NCBI GenBank assembly: GCA_001600415.1 | Contig: BCJX01000006.1 | Span: 565,606 to 629,605, forward strand | Reading direction: 5' to 3' | Length of the DNA stretch: 64,000 nucleotides | Source of the DNA: Pascua guehoae | Taxonomy: Eukaryota > Basidiomycota > Tremellomycetes > Trichosporonales > Trichosporonaceae | In this document: positions 21,233-32,131 of the stretch, one piece after another | Numbering within the stretch: position 1 is the first letter of the stretch | Layout: every line of letters begins with the position of its first letter | Made by a program: the position numbers and the translations under genes | The notes under the pieces: model-generated | The model's input: the letters and a program-made list of their open reading frames with translations, nothing else | Databases searched by the model: none | What the model was told of the DNA's origin: nothing

Positions 21233-21545
21233 TCAGCCATCGCCAAATGGTCAGCTGGACAGCGCGGGGTGCTGGGCTAGTCGTACTCAGGTACTCAGGG
21301 CTGAGTCATGATGCACATGCACCAAATGGCGTTTGCAGTCGTGTTTACTCTTCGAGTCGCTCTTGTCCGTCCGTGTCCTCCTTCAAACCATGCACATATA
21401 TAGCTGCTGCATGGAATGCTGCTTTTTGCCACTCACCACCTGCTACAACTTGCTCGGACTGATCGATTCCCACCATCTGGACTGCTCGCGATCGCACAAC
21501 ACCCACCCACACCCACCACCGCCTCCACACCCCACACCCACAACA

Positions 21546-21764
21546 ATGATCTCTGGACCCACTGCCACTGCCACCATGCCCGCGCACCCCAACCTCGGCT
21601 CCAACCCCAGCGCCAACTCGAGCCGTCGCTCACGCGCCGCACGGCCCGTACACCGCGTCGGCCCGCACCCAACCCCACATGTCGCCGACCTGGTGCGCTC
21701 TCTGTACCGTGCCTACAACCTCCGTGCCGTCGGCGCATCTTCGCCCCGCACGCCGAGGTCGTAA
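21546..21764 (+). CDS. Possible small protein, 72 residues
   Basis: A short frame starting MISGPTATATMPAHPNLGSN, rich in Ser, Pro, Arg and Ala, with a more protein-like end (HVADLVRSLYRAYNLRAV). What favours it is the context: a TATATA-like element near 21391-21396 about 150 bp upstream, and an A/C-rich leader (CCCACACCCACAACA) directly before ATG like those of recognised genes here. No homology is recognised. Confidence 0.3.
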   Translation: MISGPTATATMPAHPNLGSNPSANSSRRSRAARPVHRVGPHPTPHVADLVRSLYRAYNLRAVGASSPRTPRS

Positions 21765-23360
21765 TCCACCGAGCCACGGACAGTTCCTGGGTCGGATCGA
21801 AACCTCCCAGCCGGTAAACGCACCGACGCACGTGACAGTGTCCGAGGATAAACCTCACCTCCTGCATCGCACACGATACCCCCATACGCATATCCACACG
21901 CGTCCACATATTCCACCCACAACGACACCACACCGCACATTACTATGATAGTACGAGAGCCGGCTCAAACGGGGTTCGGCATGTACAGTACTGCAAGAAA
22001 TCCATCTATTTGTACCCAGTGAGTACGCGTCGCACATGCTTCGGCATGCACATGGTCAGCAGTTGCCGTGGAAGTCGCCGCAGACTTGCTGACGATGCCG
22101 CAGATGATAAATCGGCGCTGCAGCGGAACAAGGACGGACCTGCGGGGATGCAGCGGACTTTTGCTTCGAGATCCTAAGCGCTAGGCACTCTTTGGGTGCT
22201 GGTATCACAGGCACAGGCATGTGGGCGGCACTGGCCCTCCATTCGGCACGTCCGTGATCGGAGGTGGCGATCAACAGCCAAACCTTGGTGCAGCCGCAGA
22301 TCTGCAACGTCTGTACCGACTATTCCAAACCAGGCGTGCTTGGCGGCTATGGAAGGAGAGAGCCACAGCCGCGGAGTGCGCGGACTTTGTACCCATGTAC
22401 CGTACTAGAGGAATGCAATCGTCGCAACAAGAAGACGCCACCCCTTGGCATCAGCCTTGGTGGCGTGGATAGGCGAACCACAGCAGAGGGAGCAAGCTAG
22501 CGGGCCGGGGGGGGCAGGCACACGACTGCGGGGGAGGTTTACGCCGAACGCCGGGCCGTGGCGCGCCTAGATGGTACCTGCCTGGATACCCACCGCCACG
22601 CAGCCAGGGACTGCAGGGCCAGGTCGTGTGCATCGTGTGCCTCATGCCTCTGCGGGGCACGGCAATACCACGTGAAATGCTCGGCAATACCAACCTGTCA
22701 GCCCGAGTTTTGCAGTGTGCGGGCGGAATCCCGAATCTTGGCCACGTTTCCCTACAGGGTGGCTCGGGTCGCTCGGCATTGGGGGCGATAATGGAGGGCT
22801 AATCTGGTAAACATCATGAATATCGGGCAACTGGCCAGTCATCAAGCCGTACCAGCACTCGGACGTGCCTTTTACATTCCAGGCCCCAAACTAGTTCCGG
22901 TAGGGCCGCGGGGTTCCCGCCCTTTCGCGCACGCACGTCGCATGCCATGTGCCCAGCCAACTTAATTTTACTGGGGGACCTGGGGAGAGGAGAGAGGGGA
23001 GGGGGGAGGGTACGACGACCCGGATCTCCGGACACGAGGTCACCACGGCCACAGCCGGTACGAGCCGATGATATCCTTTGTGTGAGTAAAGGGATCACAC
23101 GAGCTCTTAGTTCTGGCTCAACCAAGAAGATGGATGTAGTTTTTTTTTTCTTACGCGGATGCCGCAAACCGTACGGACATCGCCGCATTAGCGGCGCCTT
23201 GCCTCCACTTTTGGACGCCTTGAACATGTACATGAACCCAATTCACCGCCACAGCCAACGGTGACATACCCAACTTTGAACCGCAACACACACTCGCCTC
23301 TTGACATTGACTGTTGCAACAACACTTGCCCCAGTCTCGAATTGTTCCTCTCTTGCTACC

Positions 23361-26300
23361 ATGGCTGGCGTGTACCCGGGCACACCATCACCGACGGCGC
23401 CGACGCCGGGGCGTGAGCCGCGCTCGCGCCTCGACCGCCCGTGCGATGCCTGTAAGTTGAGCTCGCTGATTGGGTTGTTGGACGCAGGGCGCGCACAGTA
23501 GCCGCGCGCGGTTGCTGCTGTGGTTGTTGTGCCACCCATAAAAAGTATTATCGACGCTGAGACACCAGGCCGACGGCACAAGCATCTCTGCATGATCCCC
23601 GTCCGTGGCGAGCCATGTGTGAGCTGCAAGACGCGCCGCAAGGAGTGCACGTTTTCCATGCCACCAACTGCCCGCAAGCGCAAACCCCGACCGCCACCGA
23701 CTTCCGCCACTTCAGCGCAGGCCGGCAGTGCGAGCGCGAGCACAAGTGCGCCATCGACGTCGAGCGCCGGCGCTGGTCCCAGCAGCAGCACGCCCAGCAG
23801 TGCCCACCAACAGACGCCCACCGCGGCGCCTTCTGTAAGTTACTAGTAGTGTTTGGAGCGCCACACCTTCAGGCACGTGTTTTCCGCCGCCCCACTGACT
23901 CACAGACTGTGCCTGGCCACACTGCGTTTGGCGTCCCGACCTCGAGCTTGCGCCTGGACCCAACCAGCCTGGGGTCGGGCGAGTGGATGACTTCACCATT
24001 CGTTCAGGTAAGCTTACGTGCCCACCAGCCACCACTCCCGACGGTTGCCGGGATGGTTACATGCAATTGTGCTGACTAAAAAAAATAGACACCGAGTGAT
24101 ATGGGCATTCTGGACGCCTCTGGACTGGGTGGGCTCGGAGAGTCCTCGCAGCCAGCTGATCTCGAGAGGGTATGTTTCACGCCTGGCCGCGACGGAGGGC
24201 TGACAAAAATAGGGCCCGTCAACTCTGGAACCCAGGGAAGGCGATGAGGAAGAATCGCACTTTGTCGGGTCTGGTGCGCTCCTCGGGCTCATGCTCAAGG
24301 GCGGCGACGCGGCGAGCCCCCTGTTCCAGCGACAGGCAACAATGTCCTTCCGCCAGGTCTCGACCGACATGCGCCTCCCGGCCTACTTTATCAAACACCC
24401 GACGCTGATGTACGGCCGCGGACCAAACTCTGCCTTTGGCGCATTCACCGCCATGCGCGGCATGTGTGAGGCGGTCGGACCGGACGTGGCCGCCAGGGCC
24501 ATCCAGGCGTGAGTAACCGTAGCGGAGTCCCACACAGATATATTTTATATATTTGGCGGCGATCATTTTGCCAATAAATAGTCCGTGACTAACCCCTCAG
24601 AGCGGACAAGATCACCTTCCCCGCCATCCCCTTTATCAACGGCAAGACGCTCGAAATTGCCTACGCCCCCACGCCGGCAGACGGCACCGGCGTTCCAGTC
24701 CCGTACGGCCTCTTGGCCGGGGTCGTGGCACACGCGACATCGTACATTCCCGAGATCCGCCCACTGCACAAAAACCTGTGGTCGCAGGCGCTCCTCGCCC
24801 TCGAGGACGAATATCGCCAGCCGCGGCTGCGTACCCTGCAGCTCGCGCTTCTGGTGCTCACCTCGCGGCCCAGCGAGAATGCGGGGCAGCGTGAAATTGG
24901 CGTCGCTCGCCTGACGGGCGCAGCTCATCTCCTCGGCCTGCACATGGATCCCACGCATTGGACGCTGCCAGCGTGGGAGCGCAGCATTCGAAAGCGGATC
25001 TGGTGGACACTGCTCGTGCACGACAAGTGGGGTGCGCTTCTGTACGGACGCCCGAGCCAGTGAGTATTTTTCTTAAAAAATGGAGGACCATCACGCAGCG
25101 GAGACTGACATTCCGTAGCCTCCACAAAGACAACTACAACGTTCCCGTCCCAACGGTCGAGGACAGCGATGTCGCGCACCTGTCGTATGCTGACCGCATG
25201 TCTCTGGAGAGCTTTGTCGCGACATGTCGCTTGACGGAGATTGTCGAGTAAGTGTTGCCAAATTAAAAAAAAAAATGCCTGCACCACAGCGCTGCTCACA
25301 CTACTGCAGCAAGCTCCTCTCATCCTGTTTCACGGTCCAGAGCATCCTCAACCCCGCACCGCCCTTGTCGCGCCTGGCATCGCTCGAGGCGATCCGCAAC
25401 GAGCTCGCCGAATTCGAGTCGACTGTCCCCGCCCCGCTCAGGATGCAGGGCAGGTTTGGACCCGACATGGGCACCCTCCCCACGGGCGTCCGTGAGTATT
25501 CCTTTGCACTGCATTTTTTCATCCGCACCCCTACTGACCAGCAGGCTCGTTCCAGCTCTCGCTCTGTGGTCTGTCGATCATCACGAACCGGCTCATTCTC
25601 GAGTCGCTTCCGGACCTGCAAACGCCGCAGGCCGCAATCGCACTCCAGAACGCCCTCGCGTCGTGTCAGCGCCTCACGGAATTTGTCCTGAGCCTCTCCA
25701 CATCGGACCGGGACCTTTTCTGGATGCCATGTACGTTTGCCCCCAACTTGCGCTGCACCCAGTGCGCCCATGTGAAAACACTTCACTGACGGCCAGACTC
25801 GTCGCACCACATCTCGAACGGCGTGAGCCTGCTCCTGCGCCTCGTCCTCGCCGACCCGGGCGACGAGCTCCAAGTCGGCAACGCGGCAGTGACGGCCGTC
25901 CAGGCCTTGGCGGACAGCCTGATCATGACGTCGATTGGCTCCACGCTGGGCTCGACATGGGACGTGGCCGACAGCGCCCTGCGCCGAATCACGACGCTCC
26001 TCCTCATTGCGAGCCAAGAGGTCCCCGTGCTCGCCGACACATACCGTGCCGTCGTGAGCGCGCTCAACCTCCCCGTACCGGGTGAGTTTGGGCCCGGCAC
26101 CGTCTCCGTCTCCGTCCCCGTCCCCGTCCCCGTCTCGGCTTGTTCGGCCTCTGTGACCGTCCCTGTGACCGTCCCTGCCGCTGCGCCCGTCTCCGTCCCT
26201 GTGCGAGCACCCACCATGCAAATCAAGCGCAAGCGGAGCACAAGCAGCGACGACTATGCGTATTCTTCCAGTTACTCTTCTTCCGCACTCGAGCTCTCTC

Positions 26301-26602
26301 CCAAGATCGAGCTGCCCACTCCAAAACTCGAGCCCGAGCCAGAACTCGTCCCTCAAGTCAAGCTCGAGGACTCGGACGCTGCGTGCTGCCGCTCCGCTCC
26401 CGCGTTCCCGACTCGCCCGTTCACCTTTACCCGCCCCTCTTGGCTAACCAGGACAGACAGCGGGCGCATCAAGCCCGCCGACCAGCTGCTCGAGTCGCTA
26501 GGTGTCGCAGCCACACCGGGCGACTGGCTCGGCGCAGACCTTTCGTGGCTCGACTCGGTGCTCCTCTACGGCGCACTCGATTCGTCCGGCGGCTCAGCCT
26601 AG
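23361..26602 (+). CDS. Zn2Cys6 transcription factor
   Basis: It starts MAGVYPGTPSPTAPTPG. Exon 1 (23361-23451) ends inside a codon of the zinc cluster and exon 2 (23569-23834) completes it. The joined protein reads CDACRRHKHLC, then CVSC and KTRRKEC: six cysteines with spacing CX2CX6C-X8-CX2CX6C, the classic Gal4-type binuclear cluster. A Ser/Ala/Pro-rich linker follows. The regulatory domain includes FRQVSTDMRLPAYFIKHPTL, LQLALLVLTSRPSENAGQRE, LHMDPTHWTLPAWERSIRKR and WWTLLVHDKWGALLYGRPSH. At least eight short introns are needed. Near 26100-26170 a C/T-rich repeat encodes alternating Val-Ser/Val-Pro. The frame ends at 26602 with SLVLLYGALDSSGGSA-like sequence. A nuclear, sequence-specific regulator; its target genes are unknown, and it may or may not control the amine module downstream. 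Confidence 0.85.
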
Positions 26603-28893
26603 TCTGGCCTTTTTCCATCTTCCGAACTGAACTCGAAGAGGCATTTAATTTATATACTCTATTACGGACCTGTACAATTGTAGCGTTACCAATGCACCTG
26701 TAGCGACAGACCAGTTGGGATTTAATAGAACACAAGGTGGCGAGTTGCACCGCCCTAGAGAGCGGTTGATGGCACTGGGATGCACTACTGGCAGCTGGTA
26801 GACGTGGTCAAGGATACCGTGCCCACTTAATCCCATGATCATGAAGCTCAAGGACGCTTTCTTCCTGGGCGGTCCTCAAAGCGTAAAAGCGTACATGTTG
26901 TGAAGACAAATATGGACAACGCTCACTGTGGAGCTCGGAGGCGTGCAACATTTTTTATCAAGCACGCAGAGTAGGGTGTGAGACAGAGCTGGGCATGAAT
27001 CATCCAATAAGAAATCCGTTCTGCAGCATTCGCTCAATCAGAGCCCACCCGCGTCTTACCAGCAGGGAGGTTCAGATTCTCTCATCACAACCTGCAACAT
27101 GTCATGCACCACATTCGCAACCTATACCTATACTGCATGAAAAGGATGCGCGAGCATCAACGACGATGAATGTATTTTCTGCGCATGGACCAGGTGCCAG
27201 TTGCACCACATTGGGGGCCAAGAAGAGCACTGTGAAAAATTCCCATTTCAGAGCACGAGGGGTACGTACGTTTTCCTCCAGGGGCATGGAGCCCAAGATG
27301 AGTCATCTGCCATCTGGTGATGAGGAGGACTGGGGGCTGGCGGTGGGGGTTTACCTGTAGTAATACTGCCCCAATGGATTGGCTCCGGTATCCCATGCGT
27401 TGCCCACCCTCTGTCGGATCGGGACGTGGCGATTTCAGACGAGCCTCCGCTCGCCACTTGTGCCTTGCTCCCACAACTCTAACAAACACCGCCGCCTGTA
27501 TTTCTTGCATCGTGTCCAGCCACGCATCCATTTGCCTTTGCCTTTCCGTGTTATAATTGCCACGAAGCTCTTCCCAAAATGTGCTTGGGGGTACTCCACC
27601 CCGATGACACGTCTCGCGCTCCTAAGAGGTGTCATAAACGCATGGGAACTCGACGACCACGGTAAACAAGGGTCACGCGTGATCCAGTGACCGGTCCCCA
27701 GACCGCATGGTCACGCGCAGATGTGCACCAACTACTTGTCGGCGCCGCGTGATTGGCCGTCGACTCCGAACGGACGATGTGAAGAACGAGGGCATGAATG
27801 TGGGACTCGGCACGGCATGAAGGCGGCGGCGCCGTGGGAGTCAGCCTGTGCATTCCAAGCCCATTCAGCTGCCCACTCTGTCTATGCCTTGAGCGACCCC
27901 GCGCCGACGTTGTACCATTTTTCTGATGGACAGCTGCCAACAAAACACCCCATCTTCACTACCCTTAACAAGAGGGGGCCCCCTCCTCCAGCGCCGTTGC
28001 AGATGCACGCACACCCGCGCACCGCCAGAATGACTCTGCCGTCGTGTCCGACACGCACGTTAAAATGGTCAACGGCGTCTGCATCCATCGGTGTACCGAA
28101 AAACAACGAGCAACCGTGCTCCACTGGCCCGCGGCCACCGCAGTCACCCACAGCGCGATCGCCGAATAGTGAGCTTCTAGGACGCCGCTGAGTGTAAGTT
28201 CACTGCTGGCAGAAAATCGAAAGCACATGTCTTGTGACTGGAAATAATGCCAGCCTTATACCAAGGATGGGTAAGGCAGGCATGTATCGACACGAAGGTA
28301 TTTACAAAATGTTGTCTTGTAAACACGGACGGTGAGCACTCGGCTCCGCGACGACAGAGACATCTGCCCATATGTAGGTGGGTACGCTGTGCGGATGCAG
28401 TGCGGGGATACGTGGGTGAAGGGGTTCAGTGGGCTGCCAGCACAAGCCACGCCGCGCCGTTGTTCGGGCATGGATACACGCACCCGCATCAAGCACAGGC
28501 AGCATGCCTGTAGCAAGTACGCACTCCGCAGGCTATGGTAGCCGCGGCAGGCAGACTCTATCTCTCGTACTACTGGGCTCTAACCGCTGCTGTTGCCACG
28601 TTGCCACTTTGGCTCGCACGTGGCTTCGACACGTTTTCATGCCTTTCGTCCTTTGAATGCCGGCATGCCGACTATGACGTCAGAGATATCGGCCAACAAC
28701 AGAGACCCTCCATTATCTATCTATGTGCACCTCTTACACCCCACCCCCACTAACATGCAGCTAGTCCTGATCGTACTACAGTGCAATGTATGCATCCCAA
28801 ACTGGTACCTCTCTGATCGTACAACCAACTACACCTAGCGTTGCGTTTCAAAGTGTCGGAGAGCGACTCAAACTGCTGTGCCGTTTGCGCTTT
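26603..28893. other. Intergenic interval without recognisable gene
   Basis: About 2.3 kb between two genes that end toward each other. Only short unrelated frames are open. No RNA gene or repeat was seen. Confidence 0.5.
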
Positions 28894-30709
28894 TTAGATG
28901 GGCCACGAGACCTCACCAGTGAGGTTCTGGTGGACGGCCTTGACCTCGGTGTACGCCTCGAGACCATAGGTACCAAGCTCTCGACCGATGCCCGACTGCT
29001 TGAAGCCGCCAAAGGGAACGCCGGCCATGAGGAGGGCGTACGAGTTCTGCCAGACGGTGCCGGCGTTGAGGGCCTTTGTGACACGGGTGAGCTGGCGGGC
29101 GTCATTTGAAAAGACGGCGGCGGCGAGGCCGTAGGTGGTGTCGTTGGCGAGCTCGATGGCCTCCTCCTCGGTCTTAAACTTGGACGCGACAATGACGGGG
29201 CCGAAAATCTCCTCGCGGACAACCTTCATCTTGTTGTTGGTGTCGGCGAGAATGGTGGGCTCGACAAAGAAGCCGCCGTTAGACTGGGGCCACTTCTGGC
29301 CGCCAGTGACGACGCGCGCGCCCTCGGACTTGCCCGACTCGATGTAGTTGATGACCTTGTCACGCTGGTTGGCCGAGATGAGGGGGCCAAACGACGTCTT
29401 GTCGTCCGAGGGCTGACCAATGGCGCACGCCTCGGCGCGCTGCTTGAGTGCCGCGATAAACTTGTCGTAAATGGCCTCCTGGACGTAGACACGCGAGCTC
29501 GCACAGCAGTCCTGGCCAGAGTTGAACCAGATGCCAAGCGCCGTCCAGTTGGCAGCCTCCTCGGCGTCGGCAGAGTCAAACACGACCATGGGCGACTTGC
29601 CGCCAAGCTCGAGCGTCACCTTCTTCAGGTTGGACTCGGCAGCCGCGACCGAAATCTTGCGGCCAGTGAGCACAGAGCCGGTAAACGCGACCTTGTCAAT
29701 GTCGGAGTGGCGCGCAATCGCCTCGCCAGTCGTGGCACCGAGACCAGGGACCGTGTTGATGACACCAGCGGGGAAACCGGCCTCCTTGATAAGGTTGCAC
29801 ATGTAAAGCGCCGTGAGGGGCGTGAGCTCCGAGGGCTTCATGACGACGGTGCAGCCAGCAGCGACCGCGGGGCCAATCTTCCATGCCCACATGAGGAGAG
29901 GGTAGTTCCAGGGAATGCTGTGGCGTCAGCTCCCATTCCCGCTTGTTATTCGTTTAAAACTGGCTCGGCATATTGATATCCCGACGCCAACCCACACACA
30001 CACTCACATCTGACCGCACACACCAATGGGCTGGTGGAGAGTAAAACACATCTTCTCGTCGCCGAACTGGTCAATCGTCTGGCCGTAGAACTTGTCCGCC
30101 AGGCCACCGTAGTAGCGGAGGCAAGCAACCGAGTCGGCGACGTCGCCCTCACTGGGATGTAAGCATGGACACGTCACGGACACCAACAGAACGTAGGGTT
30201 ACTCACCGAGCAATGCGGACGCCCTTGCCCGAGTTGAGCGACTCGAGAGCACCAACCTTGTCGGCGTCACGCTCCAGGAGGTCGGCGAGCTTGAAGAGGA
30301 CTACGCAGTGTCAGTACAGCCATTCTCACACCTGTTCAAGCCACTGTACGCACGTGCTCCACGGTCGGCGCCGGGAATGTGGGTGCCCCAGGTGGTGTTG
30401 AACGCCTTGCGGGCGGCAGCGACGGCCTTGTCGACGTCCTCCTTGGAGGCGTGGGCGACCTTGACGAGGTCCTTGCCGTTGGCGGGGTTGACGGTGCCAA
30501 AGGTCTCGCCCTTGGTCGGCTCGACCCACTCGTTGTTGCTGACCGTTAGCGTGGGACGTTGTGTGACGTCGGCAACCACAACGAGCTCGTCGAGGCTTGG
30601 AACCGCAACGAGCTCGAGCTCGAGCTTGAGAGTCTACTCACATGAAGAGCCCAGTGGGCACCTCCATCTTGCCGGCGGCGGGGACGTCAATCGTCTGCTG
30701 GAGAACCAT
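28894..30709 (-). CDS. NAD(P)+-dependent aldehyde dehydrogenase
   Basis: Minus-strand gene starting MVLQQTIDVPAAGKMEVPTG. Exon 1 is 30709-30642, exon 2 starts at 30538 (NNEWVEPTKGETFGTVNPAN), and short introns follow before a long last exon (from about 29920 to the stop at 28894-28896). Total length is about 500 residues, normal for the family. Rossmann and catalytic signatures are intact: PWNYPLLMWAWKIGPAVAAG, KVAFTGSVLTGRKI, the general-base Glu in VTLELGGKSP and the nucleophilic Cys in NSGQDCCASSRVYV, then EEIFGPVIVASKF and PFGGFKQSGIGRE. It oxidises an aldehyde to an acid; probably cytosolic as no targeting peptide is visible. With the amine oxidase and permease nearby it would remove the aldehyde from amine oxidation. 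A minus-strand TATATA (30797-30802) is about 90 bp before the start. Confidence 0.92.
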
Positions 30710-32131
30710 GTTCGTTCGAGTAGGCTGGGGAGTACGGAAGGGAAGGAGTGGGAAGAGGTAAGGTTGGGAGAGAGAGTTCGGTGTGACCGAGGACTGTATA
30801 TAGTCTAGTTCCTCGCAACCGCTGGCGAGGTATGCGACCCTTCGCACTAGGCGAGGTGAGAGACCTGGCTTCTCGCAACGTCTTGGGAACCGGCGGCACT
30901 GCGGCACGGTACTACTCACCTCCACGACAACCTCCCACCCCACCCACCACGCCTGATACGTGATACGGATACGGGCCGCCGGAACGCGCGCGTCTGGCTG
31001 TACAACCGCCAGCAAGCATGGGTGCACCCCAGCGGAGACTCCGTCTGCCTCGTCTAGCTCGTCTGGCGCATGACGTCTAACGGGCATGACCGTATTCAGG
31101 CGGAACGGCTAATTGGTTTACCCTCGGGGTATAGCCGCCACGCAGACCCTCTCGCCTCCACTCTGCAGTGGACCGTGCGGTGGCGTTTGCTGATAGTGAC
31201 AGAGCGTGTGCGTGTTCGTGTGCCTTATGGCCGTGCCTGATGGCGGTTGTTTTGGTTGAATGGGATCTCGGAAGAGGACAACGTGCGAGCTTCGGCTTCT
31301 TGGCCTTTGGCCATGCTGCTGCGCTCCATCCCCCCACCCCCCCCCCCCCACCCCACATGCCTGCCTGCCTTTACCACCACCCACTCACCCCCGGCCTCAA
31401 CGGAGCATCCCCCTACGGTTACACCAGTGCTTGCCACCCACCGACGGCTTGATTACTGACCCCCTTCGTCTACTGATAGACTCGCTTATTCTCTGCTATC
31501 GAGGTGGCGTTCGCCGCCCAGCCCCGTACCATACCCTCGGTCCCAGGGTTGACCCACACCCTAGACGGGCATGTTGACACTTCGATTGGACATGCCTTTT
31601 CCCCCCACACTCTCTGCCTTCCGAATGGCAGCAACGACGCACAGAGTACAGAGCTGTACCTAGTCTGTCACTCGCACTTTCCCCAGCCAGCTGCTATTCG
31701 GCCCCCGCCGCACACGCCTCGCACAGGGCCATGGACGCTGGACACTCACCACCACCCCACACGCGCTCGATCGTCTACTCCCAACTCACCCGTCGCGTTT
31801 CTCGGCCCCGCATTCCTCTCGTTCCTCTCGTGTCATCCAAGTTCTCGTCCTCAATCAAGATCATCAATACCCACCATCGTCCACGCGTACCCCCCGTGCT
31901 GTCGGTCATCTCCGTTGGTTTGTCCCTCTGTCCTCAGTCTCGGACGCGCGCCCTCTCCGACCTTTTTTTCATTTTGCGTCACAAGACTTCCAAGATTTGC
32001 CACGGGCGCACGCACGAGCTTGAGTTATCAACAGCAGCCGAGATAACAGACAAAGCTGCCTCATCTTCCACACAAGGTTCACCCCCATCGCACCTTCTGT
32101 TTCCCCCTCTTGTCTTGGTCTAGGCAGAATC
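30710..32131. promoter_or_regulatory. Divergent promoter region, ALDH and Zn2Cys6 regulator
   Basis: About 1.4 kb between the start codons of the minus-strand ALDH and plus-strand regulator genes. It holds a TATATA at 30797-30802 for the ALDH gene and a C13 run at 31337-31349. The last ~500 bp are C/T-rich and lead into the regulator. No protein-coding frame is supported. Confidence 0.5.

Larger units (their letters stand above)
20127..23360. other. Gene-poor interval with two weak candidate frames
   Basis: About 3.2 kb after the tRNA pair. Apart from the two low-confidence frames listed separately (20573-21232 minus and 21546-21764 plus) I see no domain, signal peptide or splice chain. The last ~300 bp form the leader of the Zn2Cys6 gene. 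Confidence 0.45.

Noticed and set aside
25301..26356. Open minus-strand frame of 351 codons
   Set aside because: Antisense to the 3' half of a Zn2Cys6 regulator; its Gly/Asp/Arg repeats mirror the Val-Ser/Pro repeats of the sense protein.
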